From Cantharellus purpuraceus (Eukaryota > Basidiomycota > Agaricomycetes > Cantharellales > Hydnaceae): DNA of 64,000 nucleotides. Numbering within the stretch: position 1 is the first letter of the stretch; the number at the start of each line of letters is the position of its first letter. Below are positions 24,250 through 36,616 of this stretch, one piece after another. Where the stretch lies: positions 2,666,001 to 2,730,000 of the forward strand of contig JALBUN010000001.1 in NCBI GenBank assembly GCA_025174535.1, read 5' to 3'. The notes beneath the pieces were generated by a model. That model worked only from the letters and a program-made list of their open reading frames with translations, was not told the origin of the DNA and searched no databases. Made by a program: the position numbers and the translations under genes.

Positions 24250-26866
24250 GTCCTAAGACTGTTCGTTGATGATAATGGACCGACTTGGACCTGTTCACGT
24301 GCGCGACGTCTTGACTCCTTTTCGATCGTTTGGGCTACTTTAGAGGCTTCTTTCATTTTTTTCCTGTAACGTGCCTGCGCAGGTCGACCCAGTCAAAAGT
24401 CGTTTGCGCGTCAGACGTATAGAAATAGAATTCGAACCTGAGCACCATGTTTCAAACGCGTTATGATGTTGGCAGCCTCCCCTTTGGTTAGCCGGTCAAT
24501 TTTAAGATGTGAATCTGCATCCACTTCTTTCTTGGCGAGGCCCCAACGTTTAGCTATGAACTCTTTTTGACTTGATGATGCGGGTGCCTTTCGCCATTTT
24601 GCAGTACGAAAGAGTCTGTAAACAAACATCATAAAAAAACAAGCGCATTTACAGTAAACCATACTCACGACATGCTTAAACTACCAAACATAACCTTCTC
24701 TGTCGCATATGTATCACATCCTCGGATAGCGTCGCTCAGACTTTGAGCAGTGAGTATTCTTCGGCTGCGACGGAAAGGATTAGAAGGTGCCGTTCCCGGG
24801 TTAGCTGCCGTCCCATCTGATGATGCTGCAGTGTAATATGCTTGGAATGCCGGCTGGCCTGACAATGTTTGTAAAATGTGTCCCTCAAAAGCTAGGGGAT
24901 TTTCATACCGTTCCTATGGTCGTTCGCTGGTAATGGTTCCACCCGAATGTAACCTCTTCCCAGACATGCTAACACATACACCTCATCCCCGCATGCAACC
25001 CATGCATAACTACTCAAGGTTGCAATATGTGGTGAACCAGACGCCTCGGAGATCAAAGACTGTCAACAAGTAAACGAAATGTACATTGGCGTTTGAGGAA
25101 TGAGCTCACAAACGGGTTATCATAGTCGATATAAGTAACGGATGTCGGATCCGGGACATCGCTGGTAGTGAAACCGGGTGCGGCGACGATCAGCCGCTCC
25201 GCACGTTTTTCTAGAGAATCGATTGTCTCATCTGTGAACCATCAAAAAAACGAAGGCAAGTTCTGAATTTAAAACCGCGCACCTTGTACACCATCCTCCG
25301 GCTCCAGTCCAAAAAGTGTTGGCGTCGATACTATGCCTGAGACACGGGAATTGCTATCCACGAAATCAATGATACGACAATCCGTCTTGCCAGTGTTTGG
25401 AGAGAGTCTCATTCCTCGACCAATCTGCCGGGTAAGCTAAGGTGATAGTAAACAAATCTACAACAATGAGCTGTACCATTTGCGCGAAAACGTTTTTAGA
25501 GCGAGTGGGCCGTGCCACAACGACACAATCGATGTTCGGAATGTCGGCTCCTTCAGTGAGAATGGCTGATGATTGCTTAGAACTAGCATATATAATACAT
25601 ACGTGCATCTTACCACAGTTAACCAGAATAGGAAACTCGTTACATTTGAAAGCGTGGAGTAGTCCTTTGCGCTCTGCCACAGGTGTCCCCGAGTACAAAT
25701 ATCGAGCATCGAGGCCCGCAGACCGAAATGCGTTCGTAAGATCTCGCACGTGAGCTAAATTCGCGCAAAATACCAAGGTCGATTTTCGCGTTGCTATAGT
25801 GTGATCTTAAGTGGCTAGACATCTTCGACTGTTAATGAAAGACGTACCCGCTCTGTCAAGCCAGGTTTGCACGACAAGCTTGTTTACCGTCTCCGTATTT
25901 ATTACGTGTGCAAGGCTCGTGGCGTTAAAGTCGCCTGTTCGCGTATTGACTGTTACTTGAGACAAGTCTATTTGCGCTCGAACCGAAGTGAATCGGACGT
26001 CGCAGAGCCTGAGGACAGACATTAAGACGAATCGATGGTGTCAATGGAGACCTACCACTGATCTTTGATCATTTGTAAAAAATCGCGGTGATAAACAATT
26101 TCCTCAAAGACAGACCCAAGTGACAGACCATCATGTCGACCAAAGGTAGCGGAGAACCCAATTATGGGAATCGAGGCTATTCGCTCTTCCCGGGATGGAG
26201 GAATTGTGATCTCGGTGCCGACTGAAGGGTCAAAGTGCCCCAGTATGCGACGATATCTACGAAAGTATAAACCTTGTTAGAAGAACAATGTGGCCAGCGG
26301 AAAGCGCACGATGGTGCAGCAGCGTGATGTGCCTCGTCCACTACCACCGCTTTGAGAAATTTAGGATCAAATTTAGCAAGCCTTGGGGCTTGAAGTAACG
26401 TCTGATACGTAGCAACCGTGCTGTGAAGAATGTGAAATTAGCCTAGGAGAACCAGTTGAACGTATGCTCACACATCTGCAGCTCCTGAAGCACTATGTTT
26501 TGTTCCTTGTTCTATTTCTACGGACAGTTCCGGAAATAACCTTTCTACTTGAGCTGCGGATTGACGAGCAAGCTCGATGCTGTTCACTATAATTAGAGCG
26601 CGTTTGGCGCGTTTATCTCCACCTCTTGGAGGTATCCGTGAAATTAAGGATACGAATACAGTAGTTTTACCAGCCCCTGTTGGCAACGACACACCAATTC
26701 GTCGAACTCCGCTTCCTAGAGCATCCAGACAGGCTTGGAGGCATGAGTCCTGATAGGGCCGAAGTATGATTGGTTCTAGCTGCGCTGCGGTAGCGAAGCG
26801 ATGAAGAATCAAAACATAGGGAGAAGTCTGGAATCGGCACTGGCGGAATGCCTGGAGGAAGCTCAT
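24246..26866 (-). CDS. IRC3: mitochondrial DEAH-box helicase, Irc3-like
   Basis: Superfamily 2 helicase related to yeast Irc3, a mitochondrial DNA branch-migration helicase. The start at Met 26866 gives [18 protein letters not shown], a likely mitochondrial presequence; an in-frame Met lies at 26908. [19 protein letters not shown] leads to motif [13 protein letters not shown]. An exon near 26320-26350 has motif [11 protein letters not shown]. The second RecA domain gives [40 protein letters not shown] and, across an intron, [21 protein letters not shown] (motif VI). The C-terminal exon beyond 24420, after a CAG acceptor, reads [21 protein letters not shown] and ends TNSLRT at stop 24248-24246. 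That stop shares three bases with the stop of the pseudouridine gene on the other strand. Confidence 0.87.
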
Positions 26867-27038
26867 GTCAGGACATTGACGTGACTTTCGCGACCCAGAA
26901 AGGTGCACGTGATCACATTTAGTATAGATAAACAGGACAGTAAAACATGTTCAAAAACTATGGGGATAGCACGAAGCTACATGGTAAAGAATGCAACGCT
27001 AGGAAACACGCGGACGGAAACCTCGTGGCTAATACCAT

Positions 27039-27983
27039 TCAAGAGATCTTGGCATTTGAGAAATCCATCTCAGGATGAGCTGCTTGGAACTTTTTAATAG
27101 CCTATCATGCAATATGAGCTGCACAAAGTTTGCACAAATTCAAAGAGACTCACTTCCATCTTTTTAATGTCATCAGAAGTTGGCTTTCCCATTTGCTAGG
27201 GGTGTGATGAGAAAGCAGATATAGAAGACGTCGTGGCAAGGCCTACCTTCTGCTGATTATCAAACTAAAGAAAGATTCTGCGTTGGCATCAGCAACTGAC
27301 GACAAATCGAAACACATACCATCATCTTCTCTACCATACCTCTATGAGAAGATGTAAGACTGCACACTACATGCGACGAAACCAAGGGATACTCACCGCG
27401 TTTCACCATCGAGGTCACTAAGTTTGCTATTCTCGGGCTGGATCTTTGTCGTGTCGATCTTTGGGTGATGGGTGAGCACGTTTTCCCACCATTGCTGCTT
27501 ATTGACTTTCTCGAGGTGAAAGTGCACGGTCTCCTGATCGACTTTTCGAGGGTGCATCAGGCCTCTGAAACTTGCGACGGGGATTTCAGCGCACCCAAGC
27601 TCCATGTGCTGTCGTCGATTTTGATGTCTTTACAAAGTTCACCATCCAGGATAGCGTCTTGACCTTTGAGACCAACACGCAGCTTCTTTTTTTGCATAAC
27701 GATGTCCAAGTTCTTTGCCCGAGTTCCCTTTGGGACAGGGACGACAACAGACACCTCTCCAAGCTCTTGTCTCCATGTATAAGGCAGTGCTAAGACACCA
27801 AACGTCAGAGACAGACAACTTGAATGACAGCCGAGATGTGCCTTGTTGTTCTCTAGCTTCTCTCCCTCTTTGCTCCTTATCGTACGCCTGTCGGACTAAT
27901 CAATATATACAAGATCGAATACATTCAGGACAAACCTCGCGCTCCTCCTTGCTCATCTTGTCGTATTCCTCTGGTGTTGACAT
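27039..27983 (-). CDS. nudC: nuclear movement protein NudC (CS domain)
   Basis: Cochaperone of the NudC family, which acts with Hsp90 and dynein/Lis1 in nuclear migration. Exon 1 starts at 27983: [16 protein letters not shown]. The CS domain follows: [42 protein letters not shown] and, across an intron, [21 protein letters not shown]. After that come [13 protein letters not shown], then [16 protein letters not shown], and in the last exon [20 protein letters not shown] with stop at 27039-27041. The conserved WWENV element and the usual NudC C-terminus are present. The SUMO ligase gene starts 98 bases away on the opposite strand, so the two share a very compact promoter. Confidence 0.9.
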
Positions 27984-28081
27984 TGTATTCAGATTCCGAG
28001 AACGCCGCGGAGTTCGGAACCCTCAGAGCGATCCCCCCGCCGTTCTTGCCTCCTTGTTGTCTGTTCTCACCCTCGCGCTAA

Positions 28082-30889
28082 ATGGCTAGCTTGGGCTCAT
28101 GGGCAGACTTTGAAGTGAGTACTATCATTCGGTTGCACATATTAATGGTGTCTGATGTCCCCTTGTCTCAAAATTCGGCACAGGCTCACAAGCACAATAT
28201 ACGCCACAACACCGTAGCCAAGCTCCAAGCTATAATATCCGGCTGGACAGAACAATGCCGTGTCGCGATCCCAAAATCGGGAAAAAAGCAAGACCTCATT
28301 GACCGCATGACGAAGACAATGGCCTTTTGGAAAGACAATAACCAGCTTGACAAATGGCTTCGTGCGAAAGCGGTCCTTGACCAAGTTCGGGACACTGGCC
28401 AGTGAGTGGACGTGTTTTCGATGTTTTTTCTCTTGCAATCTCGTTTGGTCCGTTCCAATGGAAACATGTTGTACTGCCTCGACGTCATGAGCGGGCGAGG
28501 CTCCATTGCCAAGAAAATCCTACACCCCCGCTGCACAGCAACACGGAAACTGACATCGTACTTCCACTTAGATATAGCCTGTATGCGATGCCCGCCGAAT
28601 TGACTGGCGGTTACAGCCCACATCAATCGTTCGCGACAAGTAGCTCACAAAAACTCAATGGACAACTTCATTACCCTCCACCCTCTGGAGCCGGTCCATC
28701 TCACTTGCGGTACGACCCTTATGCGTTACCACGGAAGGCAGCCCCCACCACTGCTCCGTCCTCATCTCCAGTAAAACCTGGTTTGTCCTTGTCACTCTTA
28801 TGTCATCGTTATATCTGATAAGGGTCAAGCTATTCGATTCAAGTCATCTCCGTTTTTCCGGGTTGTCCAAACAGTATCTCAAGTCATTGAATGTCCAGGT
28901 TCGTTATCGATGTAGTTGACCTTACCACTGCGAAGTTCAGCTTGAATCACAAACTAATTTGTGATATAACAGAGTCTGCCAGTGCTATGGATAGGCGTTC
29001 TCAGTCTCTTACCTTCACACTTACCTCAGAACAACTCGCGATGCTCCAGCTACCAGGGTATGCTTTAATGTGATGTTTCTGTGTGTGACACTAACACGTT
29101 AATTAGTTCCAAACATCAACTGCGTCTTTTTTGTACCTCCTCTATTCATCATTACCACCATCATACTGGTTTTCGAACCGAAGCGCCATGTCCGATTGAG
29201 TTTCCAGCGACTTGCGAAGTGCGCGTTAACAATATTCAACTTAGCGCCAACCTCAAAGGCCTTAAGAAGAAGCCAGGAACTGCACCCCCTCCAGATCTCG
29301 GAAAGGCTGTTAAACTAAGCTCGCAAATGCCAAATCGTGTAGACATGATATATGTTAATAGCCAGCAACCAGTACAACACAAGGTCTGTGGTGATGTTTG
29401 ACTAGATAATTCTAATGATTAATCATCTCTCTGGTGGCAGAAATTTTACATGGTTGTATATCTAGTGGAAATTTCGACTGTGGTGCAGCTGGTTGAGAAG
29501 TTGAAGAAAGGAAAGTACAAAAGCGAGAGTGAGGTCAGGGCGAAGAGTTAGTATACGGTCCATGTTCCCATGTGCTTCAAGTCTGATTCCAGTCGCTAGT
29601 GGTACAGACTGCTATATATGATGATGACATCATTGCTGGACCGCAGACGATGTCGTTGAAATGTCCGGTATGTCGATCGACGTTTTGAATTTTACACTTG
29701 TTAATGCCCCATTCCAGCTAAGCTACACGAGAGTAAATACGCCTTGTAGGTCCATCCAGTGTTCACACCCCCAGTGCTTTGATGCCACGAATTGGTTTTC
29801 CATGATGGAGCAAACTACTACATGGCTATGTCCTGTCTGTGACAAAATTCTCAGCGTAGAAGAGTTGATTATTGACGGGTAAGGCCCTACACAATTGTCA
29901 GTCTTTTTACTTACTCAAGCTGCGAGTGTAGGTATTTCGACCGAATCTTGATGGACACTCCTGAGAGCGTAGAGGACGTGATGGTGGAGGCGGACGGGGA
30001 ATGGCACACTTCGGATAACAAGTTCGCATCTGAAGGATGGAGAATCTCACATCTTTCATCGAACGTTGTTATTGAAGCTGAGTCACCTCAGAAAGAAGCA
30101 GAGACTACCGCCGCCATTCCCTCACCACCATCTTCGTCAAAGATCAGCAGTCATCCGTTACCAGAAGTCATCAGTCTGACCGATTCCGAAGATGACGATG
30201 AAATGATTGTCAAGCAAGAATTATCGCCGAAGGGCGGGTATACGACTTCTCAAAGTCAGTCATTTGCATCGAATCGGAGCAAATCTGGACGAACACCACC
30301 GCCGCCATCGAAGGCACCTTCATCGATCGAGGTCATTGACCTGACTCTTGATTCGGACGACGATGTTCCCACCCCAGTGCCGGAGAATACCCAGAAGCGC
30401 AAAGGGAGGGAGGACGACGCGTCGGATACATCTGCTGCCTGGAAGAGAGCGCGGTATTGTGCACCTTCGGGTTCTAGTTCGGGTTCTGGAGGCTACCTTG
30501 GCTACACAAATGGCATCGGTGGAACATCAAGCTCTAGAAGTGGGACCACAGGGATGGATGTGAAGAGTCACTCGGCGTATGGTGAATCTTCATTGTCTGG
30601 GATAAATAATAATGGCTCAGGCTGGGGATCGGTGCGCATCCCACCTCTTGCACCGCCGCAGCTTGCATATCAAGGTCCTCTTTCTCATACTGCCCCCTCA
30701 TCGACCGGGATGCCAGTACATTCACAGAACATGAACGGATCGTATGCTAACTATGCCAGCGGTCTTGCTGTCTCACGATCCCCGATGGACATGGCGATGT
30801 CGTCACACTCACCCCTGCCTGCACCACTGCCTGCACCACTGCCACCTTACTTCAATAATCAATACGGCCACCCTCCACCCAGGGCATAA
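28082..30889 (+). CDS. Siz/PIAS-type SUMO E3 ligase
   Basis: Nuclear SUMO ligase. After MASLGSWADFE and an intron comes a SAP domain, VAKLQAIISGWTEQCRVAIPK and then SGKKQDLIDRM, for DNA binding. A PINIT region is spread over several exons: SFATSS upstream, then PGTAPPPDLGKAVKLSSQM, NRVDMIYVNSQQPVQHK and KFYMVVYLVEISTVVQLVEKL. The SP-RING is formed by SLKCP spliced to LSYTRVNTPCRSIQCSHPQCF, then DATNWFSMMEQTTTWLCPVC, with the zinc Cys/His set intact. The C-terminal exon at 29935-30889 is low complexity and carries two SUMO-interacting motifs next to acidic clusters: VISLTDSEDDDE and IEVIDLTLDSDDD. This domain order is diagnostic of yeast Siz1/2, S. pombe Pli1 and animal PIAS; which is orthologous cannot be decided here. 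Confidence 0.9.
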
Positions 30890-31213
30890 CAGGGGAGAGG
30901 CGTTGTGACTTAGCAATATCATGTTTAATTGTTTTGGGCCATTTGTTGATGTACCTTACCTCTCTTCTAGCTGCTTTCCTTGTTGGACTGCGTACTCCTG
31001 TAGTTGTCGGAATGCAAAATGTTCGAGTGATACCCTAACGGGTCCCCTCGGTGCAACGATGACTACTGCAACGGTGTGGTATTAGAGAAGTGTTCACTAT
31101 GATCGTCGAAATTGCAGCGACATTACTCTGATCGTATTGTGACTAGGACACAATCGTACAAGTACATGATTATCTGCGTAAACATATTACATTTGGTCCA
31201 CAAGTGACAAGAA

Positions 31214-32302
31214 TCATGAAAAATCTTCTCCAGAACTAATTCTGATGCGCGGGACATTGCCCTCTCGCTCATGCACTGGCGGTGTCGGTGGAGGTGATAG
31301 TGGGCCTGTACCATTACCTGGCAACATGCCTAGCTCCTTTAATGCCGCGAGATGCAGCGTAGGAGATGGCACACGAACAGTCACGTCGGGTACAACAGGC
31401 AGTTCCTTTTCCAAACTGCTAAATGTTGGAAGTGCCGACGCCGGTGTGCTGGTACATGAGTGAGGGGATGGCTGTGGAAACTGAGATCGATCGTGATCTT
31501 GAATTTCTGTGGGATCTGGTATCTGTACACGGGCGTGCGCGGGGGCAGGATTCCGTTCGGTGTAGTATTGCAGGCCTGTGCCTACTTTGGGTGGTCTGGT
31601 AGCGACGCTATCTGATGGTGAGACTATGGGGGTATCGGAGGTGGAAGGATAGGGTGAGGAAATGGGTCGGATTGACATTGACTGGGCTGATGCAGAGGCA
31701 GCGATCATACTCGGAGATAGCCTGCAAAGAATAAACATCATTAATGTGTGATCGCCGTACAAAATGTTGTGCGGTACGTACTTGATTTCCTTCTGGCTTG
31801 AAGCCGAGGGACTCGCGTCGGTAGGTTCAAAGGGAGCGGAACCGCTAAACCATGATTTAGTGGTAACAAATGCGCTGGACCACGATGCCCTGGGCTTCTG
31901 GACGGGACCCTGGCCACCACCTAAGGTGAGCCTTCCGAAAGTCCAACTCTTGCCTTGGCTGCTACTTTTGCCTGGCATGGACAGATGTCCATCTCCTATT
32001 CCAATACTTTTGGGATCGCCGTGCAAAGACAGGTTATGAACGCTCAAGCTTGTTCTTGAGCTGGCAGGTGTGACGGGGGAAGTCAGGCTAGCAAACGTCG
32101 CGCTCGACGCACGATGCGAGTCGGCGTCATTGGTTGAAGTGGGAGACGGGGGTGCGCGAGGGTAAGGGAAGTCGCTATACGGCGATGAGCGGGATGAGGA
32201 TGATCCGTACTTGGGAGGATTAGCGAGAACAAACTCTTCGCGTATTTGAGGGTTAGATACGACTTCTGGCAAATGGAGTGGGCGAGGTGGTCGTCGAGGC
32301 AT
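31214..32302 (-). CDS. orphan Ser/Pro-rich protein
   Basis: Two exons (32302-31782 and 31721-31214) separated by a 60-nt GT-AG intron give 342 residues. The protein is rich in Ser, Pro and Ala, has no membrane segment, and starts MPRRPPRPLHLPEVVSNPQI. Short ordered-looking islands are KSWTFGRLTLGGGQGP, WSSAFVTTKSWFSGSAPFEP and LHLAALKELGMLPGNG. I do not recognise a domain; it is probably a largely disordered cytosolic or nuclear basidiomycete protein. It converges on the SUMO ligase gene, with about 325 bases between stops. Confidence 0.65.
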   Translation of the reverse strand: MPRRPPRPLHLPEVVSNPQIREEFVLANPPKYGSSSSRSSPYSDFPYPRAPPSPTSTNDADSHRASSATFASLTSPVTPASSRTSLSVHNLSLHGDPKSIGIGDGHLSMPGKSSSQGKSWTFGRLTLGGGQGPVQKPRASWSSAFVTTKSWFSGSAPFEPTDASPSASSQKEIKYVPHNILYGDHTLMMFILCRLSPSMIAASASAQSMSIRPISSPYPSTSDTPIVSPSDSVATRPPKVGTGLQYYTERNPAPAHARVQIPDPTEIQDHDRSQFPQPSPHSCTSTPASALPTFSSLEKELPVVPDVTVRVPSPTLHLAALKELGMLPGNGTGPLSPPPTPPVHEREGNVPRIRISSGEDFS

Positions 32303-33898
32303 TGTGCTGTGGTGATGGGTGTAATACTAGTTGAGAGTGAGTTGTATATGTAGCAATGGTGGCGAAAGGAGAGGACGAGGCTCGATCCACGGCCTCTTTT
32401 GTCCACTCAGACTCGAGAGCGCATTCAGCACACAATTGTCACAATTGTCACGGTCACACTGATCTGTGAATGTAAATCAAAGTGTAAACAATGTAAATCC
32501 CTTTGACACCCCGCACATCACATCACTAACACATCTCAGTTCTGGTGCTACCACTCTGTCTGGCAGTGTGATGTGACTGATGAGTTCCGTACCCGAGAAG
32601 CTCCCTGGCATCCTTATCGTATAATCAAGCACCGTCCTCGGTGGGCTGACCAGAACTGGACACGAGTGACTCAAACCGGCAATCTCAACGGAATCACACT
32701 CCGTTGTGATTTTCAAGACCATCTTTACAGAGAAAGATCCACTCGTCCTACTTGAAATACCGTATTGTTTGTCAGACAGTAATCAATCCCAAAGCATTCA
32801 TTTTCCATTGTTACATTTCGTGAGCTCTCCAAACCCGTTTTTGATAGCGGACACCACTGATGGACCGTCACCTTGACGTTCCTCATCGACGTCCCTCATT
32901 CCAGGAGTTCCTTCATCTTCATTACCGTCACGTTATGCACCTTACTTGCGACACACCTATTCAGTCAAATACGTCCTTGAGGTCGACCACGCTTAGGCTG
33001 GTGGGGAACGGCGTGGCTTTGTCGGATAGAAATATCAACCAGCAACTACCCAATCTATTCTACGTTTTGTTCGGACAGGTGCATACGTCTCTGGATAAGA
33101 GAATCCCTTTTTGCTCTTTCATAGGCGCACCATCGTTTAAACGCGAAATACCAAATACCATGTGATCCCCTTCTTCCTACCTGATTCACATCAGGTGGTA
33201 CATATTGTCGTTTCACATGTAGGAGCGGATGAACATGCACGGATAAAGAGAAAGGCTCATATGTTGATTACAGTATATAGAGTGGGACTGTTTTCGACTG
33301 TGACCGAGACTTTTACTGATCCTCATGCGAAACAAAATGTTCTCTCATTTGTGAGGGCATCATACAGAGAAGAATACACCAAAAACTCGTCAATAATTCC
33401 TTGGAATTCATTGAGTGTATTCAAATATTGACATCTGTCAGAGATATCATCCAGCTAGATTGCAACTGGTGATACAGTGAGAGAGGGTGTGCAGCAAGAA
33501 ATCTCCTGGTCTTTCTTTTGATCCAAACTAGCTTCATGGATCGGCGTTGTTGAAAAAACACCCATAATCAAGAACGCGCCCGCGTGACCGTCGCATTCCC
33601 AAAAACTCAGAGGTTTGAAACAATTGTCGCGACAAACAAAAGCTAGACAGCTAGCTTGAGGAAGACATAACGCAGCTAACGTCCTGCGAGGGGACTCTAG
33701 CTGGCTTCTTTGTCCAATCAAACGACGCATTCAGGCGCGATTCTCGTGTGTACAACTATGCAAATTATGTCCTTCCAGACTGACGATATTACAGCAGGAT
33801 ATCAAACCTGTACACACAAGACTAATGGTGGTATAGCTTTTCTTCCCGAGGATCCGGGATCAGCAGGTGGCAGCAAAGGGTATAACGGGGCCTGAGAA
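32303..33898. other. 1.6-kb gap without a recognisable gene
   Basis: The second longest unexplained stretch of the window after the TIR element. Only short frames are present, none with a family signature or a convincing chain of splice sites. A direct repeat of ACAATTGTC lies near 32430-32450. It includes the promoter of the Ser/Pro-rich gene and the 3' flank of the P450 gene. Confidence 0.4.
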
Positions 33899-36168
33899 TT
33901 AGCATGGTCTAACATTCATCGGACATTGGCTTCCTTCCTTGAACCGACCACGAACGAACGGTCTCATCAGCACCCTAATCGACTCATAAGAAACCACAGA
34001 GTCATAGACTGGATATGACTTACACGTTCATCTTTGCGATCTGCTCTACTTCAGAAAACACGAAAGAAGAGACCAACGTATATAGGATAATCTTCATCCT
34101 ACATTGCGGAGTTGGATTAGTACCAAGGGGTCAATTACGATAATCTGAACACCTACTCAACAATGGCATACCGCATGCCGATACATGACTAGCGACAAGA
34201 TGAGCACCTCTGAGGACTTCGTTTCTACGACAACTCACCCGAGGGCCCGCGGAGAAGGTCAAAAGATTTGAATAGAGTCCAGGCTGCTGCTTAGCTCGCT
34301 CCGGGAGGTCCAGCCAACGGTCCGGACTACGATCATTGTCTCAAGTTCATATACATACGTGAATTGATGGAATAACACTGACTCAAACTCCCACCCTGTC
34401 TCTCCCCATGCCCCTCTATCCAGGTTCAAACCCTCGACAGCCACATGGGCGAACTGTCCCTTTTGGATACGCACACTGGATCGCTTTGTTCCGTCCTTCA
34501 TGGTAACAGGCTCCGAGAGCGGAATCTCGTCATCCTGTGTCGCTACCCGGAGTGAAGAATGCACGGCTGGAATCAATCGTAATGACTCCCGCAGTACGCA
34601 ATCCAGCAACGGTAAGGCATCAATTGCTGAGAAGAGAGAGGTGTAGTTGTTTGACCCCGCCGAACTGGCCTCCGCTGGACCATCCACCATAATCCAGGAC
34701 TCTGTCAGCTTGGCGCGTAAGCCACGCATCTCAGTCCTGAGGCGTGTTTGAATAACTTGGTGCTGGGAGAGAAGATGAAGAGTCCACGTCATGGTCAAGG
34801 ACGATGTGTCAGAACCAGCGAATAGAAATGTTGATATCTGGTTCAATATCTCATCGTCAGATATACGTTGGTCGGGAGGAATGTCGCTTGAAAGATTTGA
34901 TTTCACTGCATGGAAAATGAGTCAAGAACTAGTCAAGAAATTCTGCAGGAGAGTGGTCATGACGCACACAAAAGACTTAGGAGGTCTTTGCAACCTCCTG
35001 TTTGGTCATCGTCCAATAATTGCTTCTTCTTTTCTTGTACTAGCTGCCTTCCAATTCTGTATATAATTTCCTGGCTTTTTGCAACGACTCGAGTTGTTTC
35101 ATCAGGCTATAGTCTATGATCAGTCTCTCCGTTCCAAGTGATAAAATGACTAAGAAGGCAACACGAACCAAGAGGTAATGAATCGACGGAAAGTATATAC
35201 CCGCTACGGTCTTCCAACTTTGATTTTGCGAGATAGCGATCTCGAACATGTCGCGATAAGCCAGGTACACTTCGTTCGATTCATCTTGGATTGCATGAAA
35301 TTCATAGTCGAAACCTGTGCGTTGCTTAGTTTGTGAAAGCAAATGAAAAAAGAGAGCAATGAGCAACCTGAGAGACCGATGATGTCGAAAGCCGTGCGTC
35401 CAATCCAATGAGAAACGTCGACCTTGGTACCCTCTGCCTGGTCTGTCATAAGACTCAACCATCTGTCACGAAGCTGCATAATGCCAAAATGCAGATCGTC
35501 GGCAGCGCACCAGACCAAGGCACATGAACAGCGTATTTACCTCTTCGGCTTTTGTAAAGAAAATCGGCATAAATGCGCGCAAGTTTTGAGGCGAGAAAGC
35601 CGGATTAGACACTTTGCGCTATATGTGCGGATACACAACTATCAGTGGATCTCATACACCTGCGGTCATATAACAAGTTTACCAGTCGTTTATGCAGATG
35701 TCCTTCTGATGCAAGCAATCCTTCCCCAATCAGTCGAGTAATCAACCTCCGCGACTGCCATGGCTTCTCATATATTGTTGTCCTGTTCAAAATATGCGAA
35801 ACAGCGAGAGGATCCACAGTCATCAATCGCTGGTCATGCTGCGTGCCCCCATGCCGTCAGTTCACTTGCACAGGGGACTGCCTGAGCGATCCCTGAATAA
35901 TACGCACAGCACTCATTCCCAATATACGGAAAGTTCGACCATACTGCTTCACCATCCGTTCAGTTTCTCGTGCTGATACCGCAGCATTTAGCAGCAAATG
36001 CAAATGTGTGCTCAGGAGCCCTGACGCAGGAGGGCCCTGAAGATCATGTAAAGGTGAGAGGGACGGTACGACCAGGAAGTAGTAGGTAGCATATAGCAGC
36101 AGGAGCAAAGTAAGGAGCAGTAAAATGAATATCACGTATGTTGTGTGAATCATAGCAGAGCAAGGCAA
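33899..36168 (-). CDS. cytochrome P450 monooxygenase
   Basis: Microsomal haem monooxygenase. The N-terminus has a strong membrane anchor (TYVIFILLLLTLLLLLYATYY). The start is Met 36168 or Met 36153. Next come the Pro-rich GPPASGLLSTHLH and DPLAVSHILN, then GEGLLASEGHLHKR. Across an intron follow RKVSNPAFSPQNLRAFMPIF and the I-helix ISTFLFAGSDTSSLTMTW. The K-helix ExxR lies in LRESLRLIPAVHSSLR. A PxRW-like DPDRW follows, then the haem loop FSAGPR spliced to SCIGMRYAIVE with the thiolate Cys. The last two exons end LMRPFVRGRFKEGSQCP and MNVRPC, with stop at 33899-33901. At least eight introns. All key residues are present, so it looks functional; substrate and CYP family cannot be told. It lies about 2.5 kb from the peptide precursor gene, with the ADP/ATP carrier between. 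Confidence 0.88.
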
Positions 36169-36616
36169 GCTTCGTTAGCTTTGGAACCATTTTATTTTGC
36201 TCTTGAGTGTCCTTTGTTCAAAGAGTAAACTCCGACGTCTCACCCCACCTGTAAGCCTCTTGCGCTGTATGGAGCTTGGACTTGAGCTTCAAACGTGGCA
36301 TAGTAACGAATAAAATATGAAGAGATGCTTCTGACGACATTACGTTACTAACAGTGCCGCAACCACGTCCGGTCAATATGGCATCAATCTAGCCTGTCCG
36401 GTGTCAGTCACTTGCATCAGGCATGAATCACGCTCGCTCAGGACCATGTTTTGTAAAATTTCCAAGGATATAGACAGGGCGGATAGAAATTCTTCATTGT
36501 CACCGAGAATAGAATAGGAGGCGCAATATGAAGATAGCGGGTAATAAAGCGAGGGGAAAAAGGGTCTATGAGTTCGTAAGACGGAGGGTGGCGAGTGGAA
36601 GAGTGTACAAGGCGCT
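36169..36616. other. intergenic, nothing recognised
   Basis: About 450 bases between the P450 start and the 3' end of the carrier gene, both on the minus strand. No gene signal seen. Confidence 0.4.
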
